Below, piece after piece: positions 47,034-58,249 of a stretch of DNA of 64,000 bases. This stretch comes from an uncultured Opitutaceae bacterium (GTDB lineage Bacteria > Verrucomicrobiota > Verrucomicrobiia > Opitutales > Opitutaceae): positions 22,095 to 86,094 of the forward strand of contig CAJBES010000096.1 in NCBI GenBank assembly GCA_903952145.1, written 5' to 3'. The notes beneath the pieces are model-generated. The model was not told where the DNA came from. It made no database searches and worked only from the letters and a program-made list of their open reading frames with translations. Numbering within the stretch: the first letter of the stretch is position 1; each line of letters opens with the position of its first letter. The position numbers and the translations under genes are program-made.

Positions 47034-48269
47034 TTATCCGGCAAAAAACTTCAGGATGCGGCGCAGACTGGCGACGAGGGTATCGATCTCCTCCGGCGTG
47101 TTGTAGAGGTAGAAACTTGCGCGGGTGGTGCTGGTGAGGCCGAGCTTGCGCATGAGCGGCTGGTTGCAGTGGTGGCCGCCGCGCAGGGCGACGCCGTCCT
47201 CGTCGGCAAAGGTCACGATGTCGTGTGCGTGCACGCCTTCGAAGGCGAAGCTCACCAGGCCGCTGCGCGGGGTTCCGACCCGCGGGCCGATGATGCGGAT
47301 GCCGGGGAGGGTGGAGAGTTTTTCCATTGCGAGGCCGGACAGCGCGGCATCATGCGCGGCGATTTGGTCACGACCAAGGGCGTCGAGGTAGTCACAGGCG
47401 GCGCCAAGGGCGATGGCGTCGGCGACGTTGGGGGTGCCGGCCTCGAAGCGCTCAGGCGCGGGTTTCCAAGTGGCGCCCTCGTAGGTGACACTGACGACCA
47501 TGCCGCCGCCGGTCTCGTCGGGGGCGAGCTGGTCGAGCAGTGCACGGCGGCCGTAGAGCACACCAATGCCGGTGGGCCCGCACATCTTGTGGCCGGAGAA
47601 GGCTAGGAAATCACAACCCAGCGCCTGCACATCGAGCGGGGCGTGTCCGATGGACTGCGCGGCGTCGATAACGGTCACCGCGCCGACAGCCCGGGCGCGC
47701 CGGCAGAGCTCGGTCGCGGGGTTGATGGCGCCGAGGGTGTTGGAAATATGAGTGAAGGCGAAGAGCTTCACCGCCGGGGTGAGCAGCGCGTCGAGGGCGG
47801 CGAGATCGAGCCCGCCTTCGGCGTCGGCCCCGAGCACGGGCACGTATTTGAGCGTGGCGCCGCTGGCCTTGGCAGCCTGCTGCCACGGCACAAGGTTGGA
47901 GTGGTGTTCCATCTCGGTGGTGAGCACGACATCGCCGGGCTTGAGATGGGCATGCCCCCAGCTGCGGGCGACGAGGTTGATGCTCTCGGTGGTGCCGCGC
48001 GTGAAAATGATCTCAGCGGGATCGGCGGCATTGATGAATCTGGCGATGCGGGCGCGGGCGCCCTCGTAGCCGTCGGTGGCGCGCATGGAGAGCGCGTGCA
48101 GGCCGCGGTGCACGTTGCTGTTGTCGCGCTCGTAGTAGCGGACGAGGGCATCGATCACGCGGCGCGGTTTTTGCGTCGTGGCGCCGTTGTCGAGGTAGAC
48201 GAGGGGCTTGCCGTTGACCTGCTGGTGCAGGACGGGGAAGTCGGCGCGAAAATTGGGCCAGGAGGGCAT
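47034..48269 (-). CDS. sufS: Cysteine desulfurase SufS
   Basis: PLP enzyme that takes sulfur from cysteine for iron-sulfur cluster assembly. The 411-residue protein starts FRADFPVLHQQVNGKPLVYL, DNGATTQKP. The PLP lysine lies in DFLAFSGHKMCGPTGIGVLY (near residue 228), and the sulfur-accepting cysteine in ALRGGHHCNQPLM (near 368), the RxGHHC form of group II SufS/CsdA. It is 4 bases downstream of sufU, an arrangement in which SufU is the partner that stimulates SufS. FdhD also draws sulfur from such enzymes. Confidence 0.96.
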   Translation of the reverse strand: MPSWPNFRADFPVLHQQVNGKPLVYLDNGATTQKPRRVIDALVRYYERDNSNVHRGLHALSMRATDGYEGARARIARFINAADPAEIIFTRGTTESINLVARSWGHAHLKPGDVVLTTEMEHHSNLVPWQQAAKASGATLKYVPVLGADAEGGLDLAALDALLTPAVKLFAFTHISNTLGAINPATELCRRARAVGAVTVIDAAQSIGHAPLDVQALGCDFLAFSGHKMCGPTGIGVLYGRRALLDQLAPDETGGGMVVSVTYEGATWKPAPERFEAGTPNVADAIALGAACDYLDALGRDQIAAHDAALSGLAMEKLSTLPGIRIIGPRVGTPRSGLVSFAFEGVHAHDIVTFADEDGVALRGGHHCNQPLMRKLGLTSTTRASFYLYNTPEEIDTLVASLRRILKFFAG

Positions 48270-48273
48270 GGCG

Positions 48274-48726
48274 TCAGTCCTTGTAGGTTTCAGTGGTGGC
48301 GGGCACCGGGTCGCCCTTCAGGGCGTTGAGGGCGGCGTGCCAGCCGAGGGTGGCGCACTTGATGCGGGCGGGAAAGGCGTGGACTCCGGCGAAGGCGCCA
48401 ATGTCGCTGATCTCCTCGGGTTCCTTGCCGGTGGTAACGATCTCATGAAATACCCCGAAGAGATTTTCGGCCTCGGCGGCGGTCTTGCCCTTGAGCTGCA
48501 CGGTCATGAGCGAGGCGCTGGCCTGCGAGATGGCGCAGCCGGAACCGTCGAAAGTGATGCCGCTGATGCGGTCGCCGTCGAGCTGCAGGTAGACGCTGCA
48601 CTGGTCGCCGCAGGTGGGATTGTCGCCATGGGCCACGCGGTTGGCGGTCGGCAGCCTGCCGCGGTTGCGCGGGCGGCGGTTGTGGTCGAGGATGACCTGC
48701 TGGTAAAGGTCGGCGAGATCGGACAT
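48274..48726 (-). CDS. sufU: SUF system sulfur-transfer/scaffold protein SufU
   Basis: Partner of SufS, 150 residues. Conserved cysteines lie in DNPTCGDQCSVYL, GSGCAISQASASLM and KCATLGWHAALNAL. The wide gap between the second and third cysteines (the GKEPEEISDIGAFAGVHAFP insertion) distinguishes SufU from IscU; in B. subtilis it accepts sulfur at a zinc site. Start at ATG 48726 (MSDLADLYQQVILDHNRRP), the usual family start. No sufB, sufC or sufD is present here. Confidence 0.93.
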   Translation of the reverse strand: MSDLADLYQQVILDHNRRPRNRGRLPTANRVAHGDNPTCGDQCSVYLQLDGDRISGITFDGSGCAISQASASLMTVQLKGKTAAEAENLFGVFHEIVTTGKEPEEISDIGAFAGVHAFPARIKCATLGWHAALNALKGDPVPATTETYKD

Positions 48727-48877
48727 GGCCCCGAACCCTAGCGGAAACTCGGCCGGGCGCAAAGCCGGGTTTCATAAATCTGGTGGGCGGGAAAGTCCCT
48801 GTACCCACCAGTAAACGTGCTTGCCGATGAGCCCGTCCAACCATGCGCAGAGGGACCGGCGCGTCCACCTCTGCGCC

Positions 48878-50275
48878 TCAGATCGTCTTCGAGTGCCGGT
48901 TGGCTGAATTTGAGAGGTAGGCGTCGAAACGCATGGCGATGACGCGCAGCAGGGGCACGCCGACGGGGGTGACGCTGACGCCCTGCGCCGTGCAGGAGAT
49001 CAGACCGTCCGCCTCCAGATTGGCAAGGGAGGCGATCTCCTTGGCATACTGCACCGGCACATCCACGCCCAGTTGATTGGACAGGGCTGCGAAGTCCAGG
49101 CGCCGGTGGCACATGATGCTCATGATGAGGACGCGCCGGCGCTGATCCTCCTCCGTCAGGCGGTAGCCCCGTTCAAGCGGCAGTTGGTTGTTCGCCAGCG
49201 CCGTGCGCCATGCCTGGAGGTCCTTGAGATTCTGCCGGAAAGTGTCCGCGGTCTGCGAGATGGAGGACATGCCGAAGCCGTAGAGCGAGGCGCCGGCCCG
49301 GGTGCTGTAGCCCTGAAAGTTGCGGTGCAGCGTGCGTTCGCGCTGGGCGACGGCGAGTTCGTCGTCGGGCCGGGCGAAATGGTCGAGTCCCACGTCGACG
49401 TAGCCGGCCGCGGTCAGTTTCCGGTGTGCCAGGGCAAACAGGGCGAGTTTCGTCTCGGCGTCGGGCAGCTGTTTGCGGTCTTCGAAGATACGCTGGGTGG
49501 GCTTGATCCACGGCACGTGGGCGTAGCTGAAGACGGAGAGCCGGTCGGGATTGAGGCCGAGCACATCGTCAATCGTGCGGGCGAAGGACGCCGGGGTCTG
49601 CAGGGGCAGGCCGAAGATCAGGTCCACGCTGAGAGAGCGGAAACCGTGGTCGCGCAACCAGCCGAAGACCTGCACGTTGAGTGCGTGCGGCTGGATGCGA
49701 TGGACGGCGAGCTGCACGGCGGCGTTGGTGTCCTGCACGCCGAGTGAGGCGCGGTTGGCGCCGATTTCCTGGAGCGCTTTCACATGATCCTCGGTCAGCC
49801 GGCGCGGGTCCACCTCGACACTGAATTCGCAATCGGGCGCGAGCCGGAAGTGCTGGTGGATCAGCGCCCCGAGTTTGCGCAGCTCGTCGGGCGGGGAGAA
49901 GGTCGGCGTGCCGCCACCGAAATGCACCTGGGCGACCGGCCGGCGGGTGTCCATGCGTGCCGCGGTGAGTTCAACCTCGCGGGTGAGATCCACCAGATAT
50001 TCGCCGGCGGCGGCGCGCCGCCGGGTGATCACGGTGGTGCAGCCGCAGAACCAGCAGCGGGTTTCACAAAAGGGCAGGTGGAAGTAGAGCGAGAGCGGCC
50101 CGGCTCCCGGGCGGTTGTCCGCGGCAATCGCCTCGTCAAGGCGCAGCTCGGCCAATTGTTCCGTGAACTGCGTCGCGGGCGGATAGGAGGTGTAGCGCGG
50201 CCCCGCCCCGGAGTATTTGCGGATCAGGTCCAGATCGAGCGTGACCGGCGGATTGGGGGAGTCGGGGGAAATCAT
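48878..50275 (-). CDS. hemN: Oxygen-independent coproporphyrinogen III oxidase
   Basis: Radical SAM enzyme of heme synthesis that decarboxylates coproporphyrinogen III without oxygen. The 465-residue protein has the full HemN start DLDLIRKYSGAGPRYTSYPP and the 4Fe-4S motif FCETRCWFCGC (Cys70, Cys74, Cys77, with a fourth at 79), then VHFGGGTPTFSPPDEL and the C-terminal HemN domain (FQGYSTRAGASLYGFGMSSI). These features separate it from the HemW class. It is divergent from hutH, 184 bases away. The presence of hemN fits a facultative or low-oxygen lifestyle. Confidence 0.95.
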   Translation of the reverse strand: MISPDSPNPPVTLDLDLIRKYSGAGPRYTSYPPATQFTEQLAELRLDEAIAADNRPGAGPLSLYFHLPFCETRCWFCGCTTVITRRRAAAGEYLVDLTREVELTAARMDTRRPVAQVHFGGGTPTFSPPDELRKLGALIHQHFRLAPDCEFSVEVDPRRLTEDHVKALQEIGANRASLGVQDTNAAVQLAVHRIQPHALNVQVFGWLRDHGFRSLSVDLIFGLPLQTPASFARTIDDVLGLNPDRLSVFSYAHVPWIKPTQRIFEDRKQLPDAETKLALFALAHRKLTAAGYVDVGLDHFARPDDELAVAQRERTLHRNFQGYSTRAGASLYGFGMSSISQTADTFRQNLKDLQAWRTALANNQLPLERGYRLTEEDQRRRVLIMSIMCHRRLDFAALSNQLGVDVPVQYAKEIASLANLEADGLISCTAQGVSVTPVGVPLLRVIAMRFDAYLSNSANRHSKTI

Positions 50276-50459
50276 GGCGCAGTCCGGTCAGTCCGGAGCA
50301 AGGCCCGGCCCGCCGCAGCGCAGGGCAGGGCGGGGGTGAGGCGATTATGGTTCTGGGAGGGAGTCATCCTTTCAGCCGATTCACGGGTTCGTGATCGAAC
50401 CTGTCCTTGCCCGCGCCTGCATCCGCCGGCAACATCATTTGCTGAACCCCGTGAATTTT

Positions 50460-51998
50460 ATGGCTGCCCCCCATCTGCTCAACGGCACCGGCCTGACCCT
50501 TGAGGTGGTGCGGACCTTGGGGCGGTCGTGCGCCCCCATCGGGCTGGCCCCGGACGCGGTGGAACGGATCACCGCGTCGCGGGCCATCGTGGACCGGTTG
50601 CAGGCCGGGGCAGTCTCCTACTACGGCATCAACACCGGTTTCGGCGCGCTGGCGCACACCCGCATCGCCGCGGGGGATATTGAAAAACTGCAGGAGAACC
50701 TCATCCTCAGTCATGCCGTCGGCGTGGGCCGTGAGATCGATCCGGCGATCGTGCAGTTGATGCTGCTGCTCAAGGTCAACGCCCTCGCCCTCGGCCTCTC
50801 GGGCGTGCGGCCGATCCTCGTCGAATATCTGCTGCGTTTTTACAACGCCGGCCTCAGCCCGGTGGTTTACGCCAAGGGTTCGCTGGGCGCTTCGGGCGAC
50901 CTCGCCCCGCTGGCACACCTCACGCTCGGGCTGCTTGGGCTGGGGGAGGTGTGGCTGGACGGACGCAAGGCCCCGGCGTCCGCGGCGCTGGCGTCGCTCG
51001 GCCTGCCACCGCTGCGCCTGAAGTCCAAGGAGGGGCTCGCCCTGATCAACGGCACGCAGTTCATGGCGGCGCACGCGGTGCACGCGCTGCTGCGCATCAC
51101 CGACCTGCTCAAGGTGGCCGACCTCAACGCGGCGATGACCCTCGAGGCGACGCGGGGCAGCGCCACGCCCTTTGACGCGCGCATCCATGCGGCCCGGCCG
51201 CACGCCGGACAGATGGAGACCGCGGACAATGTCCGCCGCTTGCTCGCCGGCTCCGAGATTCTGCCCTCACACATAAACTGCGGCAAGGTGCAGGACCCGT
51301 ATTCCCTGCGCTGTGTGCCGCAGGTGCACGGCGCGGTGCGCGATGCCGTCCGCCATGCGCGGGCCACGGTCGAGATCGAGATCAACTCCGCAACCGACAA
51401 CCCGCTCGTGTTTCCGAATGGCGACGTGGTGAGCGGCGGCAATTTTCATGGCGAGCCGCTGGCGTTTGCGCTCGACTACCTCGCCATCGCGACCGCCGAA
51501 CTGGCATCCATCTCCGAACGCCGCCTCTACCTGTTGCTGCTGGGCGACACGGTCGGTGACAGAAAACTGCCCAAGCTGCTGATGAGCGACACCGGACTGA
51601 ACAGCGGCTTCATGCTGCCGCAATACGCGGCGGCGGCGCTCGTTTCCGAAAACAAGATTTTTGCGCATCCTGCCTCGGTGGACTCCATCCCGAGTTCGCT
51701 GGGACAGGAGGACCACGTGTCCATGGGCGCCATCGCGGCCACCAAGCTCCTCGAAGTCGTGACGAACACCGAGACGGTTCTCGCCATCGAGCTGATGAGC
51801 GCAGCGCAGGCGCTCGATTTCATTCATCCGCTGCAGGCCGGCCGGGGCATCGAGGCCGCGCACGCGGAGGTGCGGCGGCACCTTGCCTTCGCCGAGGCCG
51901 ACCGGCTTTTTCACAACGACATCCAGACGGCGCTCGATCTGGTCCGCAGCGGTGCGCTCATCAGCGTCGCCGAACAGGCGAGCGGCCAACTGCATTGA
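50460..51998 (+). CDS. hutH: Histidine ammonia-lyase
   Basis: First step of histidine degradation: histidine to urocanate and ammonia. The 512-residue protein carries the self-forming MIO cofactor triad Ala-Ser-Gly in [14 protein letters not shown] (near residues 143-145), [13 protein letters not shown] with the catalytic tyrosine, and SQ-like [16 protein letters not shown]. Start at ATG 50460; in-frame codons upstream to 50391 have no homology. It is the first gene of a hutHUI run, 2 bases before hutU. No operator for a HutC or HutP regulator is evident. Confidence 0.96.
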   Translation: MAAPHLLNGTGLTLEVVRTLGRSCAPIGLAPDAVERITASRAIVDRLQAGAVSYYGINTGFGALAHTRIAAGDIEKLQENLILSHAVGVGREIDPAIVQLMLLLKVNALALGLSGVRPILVEYLLRFYNAGLSPVVYAKGSLGASGDLAPLAHLTLGLLGLGEVWLDGRKAPASAALASLGLPPLRLKSKEGLALINGTQFMAAHAVHALLRITDLLKVADLNAAMTLEATRGSATPFDARIHAARPHAGQMETADNVRRLLAGSEILPSHINCGKVQDPYSLRCVPQVHGAVRDAVRHARATVEIEINSATDNPLVFPNGDVVSGGNFHGEPLAFALDYLAIATAELASISERRLYLLLLGDTVGDRKLPKLLMSDTGLNSGFMLPQYAAAALVSENKIFAHPASVDSIPSSLGQEDHVSMGAIAATKLLEVVTNTETVLAIELMSAAQALDFIHPLQAGRGIEAAHAEVRRHLAFAEADRLFHNDIQTALDLVRSGALISVAEQASGQLH

Positions 51999-52000
51999 CC

Positions 52001-53662
<1,662 letters not shown>

Positions 53663-53818
53663 AATGAGTCGCAAGCGCGTTCCCACCGCGCGGAACACAC
53701 CGGCCTGAAACGGCGGCCTCACCCCGCCGCCAGACTTTTCTCTCTGCTTTGGGGCCCGAGTGCGTTAGCGGTTGTTGCATGATTGGCCCGTCAGAATAAG
53801 AGCCTTCCCCATATCAGC

Positions 53819-55027
53819 ATGAGCACCCTCCACATCCGCAACGCCCGTATCCTCACGCTCGCCGGCGACCCCGCCCCGCGGCGGGGCAAGGCACTGGGTG
53901 AGCTTGGCATCATTCCCAGCGGTGAGGTGCTGGTGGCGGACGGCAGAATCGCGGCGGTGGGCCCAAAACTCGAAACCCCGGCCGGCGCCGAGGTCATCGA
54001 GGCCAGCGGCCGGGTGCTGATGCCGGGCTTCGTGGATTGCCACACTCACGCCTGTTGGGCGGGCGACCGCCTCGAGGAGTGGGAGATGAAGCTGCGTGGG
54101 GTGCCCTACCTCGAAATTTTGAAAAAAGGCGGCGGCATCCATGCAACCGTGCGGGCTGTGCGCGAGGCCACCCAGAAACAGCTGGCCGCCAATCTGCGCG
54201 ACCGGCTGGTGCTGATGCTGCGCGAGGGCACGACCACGGTGGAGGTGAAGAGCGGTTACGGTCTCACGACGGAGGCCGAGTTGAAAATGCTGCGCGCCAT
54301 CCGCCGCGCGGCCGGCGACTGGCCCGGGACCATCGTATCCACCGCCCTGCTCGGCCATGCCTGCGAAGGCGAGCTTGATGACTACGCCCGGATGGTCGTG
54401 AAGGACATGCTCCCCGAGGTGTCGCGGGAATTTCCCGACATCGTCGTGGACGCCTACTGCGAGCAGGGGGCCTGGTCGGTCGAAGCCTGCGTGAAGCTTT
54501 TTGAGAAAGCACACAAGCATCATCCGATTCGGGTGCACGCCGACCAGTTCAACCCGCTCGGCATGATCGCCGAGGCCATCCGGCTGTTTGCCCGCAGTGT
54601 GGACCACCTTGAGGCCAGCCGGAAAAACGACCTCATCGCCCTGGCCAAGTCGCCCACGATCGGGGTCATTTTGCCGTGCACGGGCTTTCACACCGACGGA
54701 CGTTACGCACGGGCGGGTTTTTTTGTGGATCAGGGCGGGGCGCTGGCATTGGCGACCAATTGCAATCCGGGCTCGGCCCCGACGCACTCGATGCCCCTGG
54801 CGATCGCGCTGGCGGCGCGGCACTGTGGGATCACGCCGGCCGAGGCGATTGCCGCGACGACCGTCAACGCGGCGGCGGTGCTGGGCCTGAAAGACCGCGG
54901 GCGCATCGAGGCCGGGCTGCGCGCGGACCTGATTTTGCTGCAGCACAAGGACGAGCGGCTGCTGGCCTACGAGTTCGGCGGCAACCCGGTCGAAGTGGTG
55001 ATCTGCGGCGGCGCGCGCATGGCCTAA
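53819..55027 (+). CDS. hutI: Imidazolonepropionase
   Basis: Third step: opens the imidazolone ring to N-formimino-glutamate. The 402-residue amidohydrolase has the metal-binding [40 protein letters not shown], the histidine segment [17 protein letters not shown] and [13 protein letters not shown], and [18 protein letters not shown] near the end. ATG at 53819 precedes [16 protein letters not shown], the family start. A 156-base gap to hutU has no gene. The plus-strand run ends here, at a repeat element. Confidence 0.95.
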   Translation: MSTLHIRNARILTLAGDPAPRRGKALGELGIIPSGEVLVADGRIAAVGPKLETPAGAEVIEASGRVLMPGFVDCHTHACWAGDRLEEWEMKLRGVPYLEILKKGGGIHATVRAVREATQKQLAANLRDRLVLMLREGTTTVEVKSGYGLTTEAELKMLRAIRRAAGDWPGTIVSTALLGHACEGELDDYARMVVKDMLPEVSREFPDIVVDAYCEQGAWSVEACVKLFEKAHKHHPIRVHADQFNPLGMIAEAIRLFARSVDHLEASRKNDLIALAKSPTIGVILPCTGFHTDGRYARAGFFVDQGGALALATNCNPGSAPTHSMPLAIALAARHCGITPAEAIAATTVNAAAVLGLKDRGRIEAGLRADLILLQHKDERLLAYEFGGNPVEVVICGGARMA

Positions 55028-55042
55028 GGATTTTTAGCCAGG

Positions 55043-55113
55043 AGGTGGAGCGGCTTGTCCCCAAGCCGCTCGAGAGCGGCAGAAAACGCGTTGGGGACAA
55101 CGCGTTCCACCCA
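55043..55113. repeat. Palindromic dispersed element, copy 1
   Basis: Begins AGGTGGAGCGGCTTGTCCCC and ends TTGGGGACAACGCGTTCCAC CCA. The two ends are inverted repeats of each other (GGTGGA..CG..TTGTCCCCAA), with a small inner hairpin CCGCTCGAGAGCGG. A second copy lies at 56938-57014. It sits between the convergent hutI and ftcD genes, where it may also act as a terminator. Confidence 0.75.
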
Positions 55114-55169
55114 AGTAAAACCAATTGCCGGAGGGTTGGGGGCAATTGCAAGACGCCGCTGCCTCCGGT

Positions 55170-56843
55170 TCACAGAGCCGCGTAAACCGCGGCCAGGGCT
55201 TTTTGTTCGAGCGCGAGCGCGCGTTGCTCGATGGCGGCGCCTTCGCGCACGAATTTTTCCGCGAGCGGCCTGTCCGCAAGTCCCTTGGCGTTGATCCGGA
55301 CGTTGAGGTAGGCGCCCTGCACCGCGGCGCGGGCACAGAGGGCGCCGACGCCGGCGTCGGACACGGAATTCGGATTGCCATGCTCCGCCATGGCGAGGGC
55401 GAGCGGCAGCGCGTCGGCGCACAGCTGCATGACGCGGAACGGGACCTCCGTGGCGCCGCGGGTGGCCTGCTGGATGGCGGCCGTGCGGGCGGCCTTTTCC
55501 GTCTCGCTGCCCCTGGGCAGGGCGCAGGCGGCCATGATGCATTGAAACGCGGCGGTGTCCTCGTCCACGAGGGCGAGCAGTGCGTCCTTGAGGCGCTGGC
55601 CCTGCGCCGCCTGCTGGGAGAATTCCTCCCAGCGCCCGTCCCAGCCGGCCTTGTGGGCGGAGAGGTTGGCCACCATGGCGCCGAGCGCGGCGCCGAGGGC
55701 GCCGACATAGGCGGCGACCGAACCGCCGCCCGGCGCGGGGCTTTCGCTGGCCGTCTCGTCGGCGAAGGCGCGGAGATCCAGGCGCACAAGCCGGGCCTTG
55801 GCCGGGTCGCGCAGGAGGTATTCAATGATGCGTTCTTCGGGCTTGAACGGCGCGAACTCGTTGAGGCCGAGTGAGCGCACGGCAATCTTGATGAGCTCCT
55901 TTTCCGAGACGCCGACGGAGCGCCGCTGTTTGCGCAAAAAATGGCGTCCGGCGTCGAGCATGGCCTGCAGGGGGATGAGGCCGATGAGCTCCGACCCGGT
56001 CACGCGCAGGCCGCGCTGCTCCGCCTTGCGGCACACCTCGTCGAACGCCACATGCAGGGGCGTGACCGGGAGGTTGGTGAGGTTCATGGACACCTGGGCG
56101 ACGCCGTATTCCTCAATGAACCAGCCAATCGCTTTTACGCATTTGAGGCTGCCGGGCAGGGTGACCGGCTGGCCTTGGGCGTCCCTGACCGCCCTGCCCT
56201 GGGCGTCCTTTTTCGGCCGGCCGGCCTCGCGCACGTCGAAGGCCACGGCGTTGGCGCGGCGGGTCGAGGTTGTGTTGAGGTTCACGTTGTAGGCGACGAG
56301 AAAATCGCGCGCGCCGATGACCGTGGCCCCGCGCCTGGCATCAAACGCAGCCGGGCCGAAGTCGGGTTTCCATTTCGGCTGCCGGATCTTTTTGGCCAGG
56401 CCCTCGTATTCGCCCGCGCGGATGACCGCCAGATTGCGCCGCGCGGGATTGGGCTGGGCGTATTCGTAGAGATAGACGGGCAGCGCGAGTTCGCGACCGA
56501 CGCGCTCGGCCAGGCTCCGGGCATGGGCCGCGGTCTCCTCCATGCTGATGCCGGCAATGGGAGTCAGGGGGCAAACATCGGTCGCGCCCAGGCGGGGGTG
56601 TTCGCCCTTGTGCCGCGACAGGTCGATGAGTTCGCCAGCCTTCCGGATCGCGCGGAACGCGGCCTCCGTGACCGCGGCGGGCAGGCCGACGAAGGTCACC
56701 ACGGTGCGGTTGGTCGCCTTGCCGGGATCGGCGTTGAGCAGCCTCACGCCCTCGACGGACTCGATCTCGTCGGTGATCCGCTTGATGATGGCCGGATCAC
56801 GGCCTTCGCTGAAATTCGGCACGCATTCGATCAGTTGGTTCAT
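55170..56843 (-). CDS. ftcD: Bifunctional glutamate formimidoyltransferase/formimidoyltetrahydrofolate cyclodeaminase
   Basis: Last step of this histidine pathway: transfers the formimino group from N-formimino-glutamate to tetrahydrofolate, then releases ammonia. The 557-residue protein is a fusion. Residues 1-330 are the formiminotransferase part (NQLIECVPNFSEGRD, LSRHKGEHPRLGATDVCPLT). Residues about 370-557 are the cyclodeaminase (ESPAPGGGSVAAYVGALGAA). Start at ATG 56843; the in-frame extension to 57020 is only translated repeat element. It faces hutI tail to tail, so the pathway is complete but in two transcription units. Confidence 0.95.
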   Translation of the reverse strand: MNQLIECVPNFSEGRDPAIIKRITDEIESVEGVRLLNADPGKATNRTVVTFVGLPAAVTEAAFRAIRKAGELIDLSRHKGEHPRLGATDVCPLTPIAGISMEETAAHARSLAERVGRELALPVYLYEYAQPNPARRNLAVIRAGEYEGLAKKIRQPKWKPDFGPAAFDARRGATVIGARDFLVAYNVNLNTTSTRRANAVAFDVREAGRPKKDAQGRAVRDAQGQPVTLPGSLKCVKAIGWFIEEYGVAQVSMNLTNLPVTPLHVAFDEVCRKAEQRGLRVTGSELIGLIPLQAMLDAGRHFLRKQRRSVGVSEKELIKIAVRSLGLNEFAPFKPEERIIEYLLRDPAKARLVRLDLRAFADETASESPAPGGGSVAAYVGALGAALGAMVANLSAHKAGWDGRWEEFSQQAAQGQRLKDALLALVDEDTAAFQCIMAACALPRGSETEKAARTAAIQQATRGATEVPFRVMQLCADALPLALAMAEHGNPNSVSDAGVGALCARAAVQGAYLNVRINAKGLADRPLAEKFVREGAAIEQRALALEQKALAAVYAAL

Positions 56844-56937
56844 GGGGGGCGGGTGCTGCCGGCCAGCCAACCAGATTCCGGGCCGTTGCAAAACGAAATC
56901 GCCGCCCAGCGGGGGCGCGAACGACGAAGGCTTCGCA

Positions 56938-57014
56938 GGTGGAGCGGCTTGTCCCCAAGACGCTGAGTGGGCAGCGCAACGTAAAAACGCGTTGAGGACA
57001 ACGCGTTCCACCCA
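56938..57014. repeat. Palindromic dispersed element, copy 2
   Basis: Begins AGGTGGAGCGGCTTGTCCCC AAGACGCT and ends GTTGAGGACAACGCGTTCCA CCCA. It has the same outer inverted repeat as copy 1 with a diverged middle. A 15-base piece (TGTCCCCAAGACGCT) recurs at 14105-14119. It lies upstream of ftcD and downstream of the Gfo/Idh gene. Confidence 0.75.
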
Positions 57015-57071
57015 GATCACACTAGCCCTACAAATTAACGAGCCCGGCCTTGCTTCAGAGGATGCTGCGGC

Positions 57072-58124
57072 TCAGGCGACCGGCACCGGTTTGCCCGAGT
57101 CGGCAGAGGCGTAGAAGGCATCGGCGATGCGGGCGAAAAGTAGGGCGTTTTGGAGCGAGGTGCGCGGGGCACGTTTTTCCAAAATAGCGTCCACGAAATC
57201 GAAGACCACGCCGTCATGCTCGATGGTGAGTTGGGATTCGTCGCCCTCCCACAGCACGCGGGTGCGCGTGCCGGTGGCGGGGTCGGGCTCAACGAGCACG
57301 ACATTGGCTGCCTTGGCCTTGAGCATTTGCAGGCTGAGCGAGCCCTTCTCGCCGCCGATGACCCAGATGCTGCCGGCGGGCAGGGTGCTGGCCTCGGCCC
57401 GTTCGTAGGTGAGCACACAACCCTCCGCAAAGGTCACGAGCCCGGTGAGGTGGGTCTCGGCGTCGGAGCCGGGCGCGGCGTAGGCGGAGAAGGCCGGCGG
57501 TACCTGCCAGGTGCGCGCGAGGGCGTATTGTGGCGTGAGCTTGAAATCGAGCAGGCCGAGCAGGTAGTCGAGGTCGTAGACGCCCCAGTTTACGAAGATA
57601 CCGCCGCCGTTGAGATCGCGGCGCAGACGCCAGACGGGCGGAGTGGCTTTCGGGGTGGGGCCGGGCTGGTTGATGCCGCGGCAGGTGATGGTGCGAATCG
57701 GGCCAAGGCCGCCACTGCGCAGAAACTCGGTGGCGACCCGCGCGGACTCGAAGGCGCGGTAACGCGACGAGCAGCAGGCCCCGATGCGGTCGCCCTGCAC
57801 CGCGAGCATGGCGCGGACCTCGGCGGCGTTCATGGCGACGGGTTTTTCCGTGAGCACATGCTTGCCCTGTTTGAAGGCCTTGATGGCCAGTGCGGTGCGG
57901 GCGAAAGCCGGCAGGGCGAGGATGACGCCGTCGATCGTCGGGTCCGCCAGCACCTCGTCCGCCTGGCTGCTCCAGCGCGGCACACCGAAATCGGCGGCGG
58001 CCTTTTGTGCGAGTTCCGGGCGCAGGTCGCACACGATGGCGGCCCGGGCGGTTTTCATTTTGGCGAGTGCCCGCAGGTGATACTGCGCGATGACACCACA
58101 ACCGATGATGGCGAGGTTGAGCAT
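57072..58124 (-). CDS. Gfo/Idh/MocA family oxidoreductase
   Basis: Protein of 350 residues. MLNLAIIGCGVIAQYHLRAL is the NAD(P)-binding turn; VLTEKPVAMNAAEVRAML contains the family EKP motif; GGGIFVNWGVYDLDYLLGLL matches the substrate-domain signature GGG...D.G.YDLD. Members act on sugars and polyols. It differs in sequence from the family member at 1809, so the two are not recent duplicates. It is divergent from the aminotransferase gene, 125 bases away, which suggests a shared role in sugar or amino-sugar metabolism, but this is inference. Confidence 0.9.
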   Translation of the reverse strand: MLNLAIIGCGVIAQYHLRALAKMKTARAAIVCDLRPELAQKAAADFGVPRWSSQADEVLADPTIDGVILALPAFARTALAIKAFKQGKHVLTEKPVAMNAAEVRAMLAVQGDRIGACCSSRYRAFESARVATEFLRSGGLGPIRTITCRGINQPGPTPKATPPVWRLRRDLNGGGIFVNWGVYDLDYLLGLLDFKLTPQYALARTWQVPPAFSAYAAPGSDAETHLTGLVTFAEGCVLTYERAEASTLPAGSIWVIGGEKGSLSLQMLKAKAANVVLVEPDPATGTRTRVLWEGDESQLTIEHDGVVFDFVDAILEKRAPRTSLQNALLFARIADAFYASADSGKPVPVA

Positions 58125-58249
58125 GGAATGGGCAGGTTGAGCCGGGATTGCATTGCAGTCCAGCACCGCCTTGGTTAGAACGAAACGGTGTCATTGACCC
58201 ATTTCATCGGTTGTGAACCCGCCACCGGATGTGCTAAGCTGGCAGCACC

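Noticed and set aside
56844..57020. N-terminal extension of ftcD
   Set aside because: It is a translation of the palindromic repeat element; family homology starts at MNQLIECVPNFSEG.
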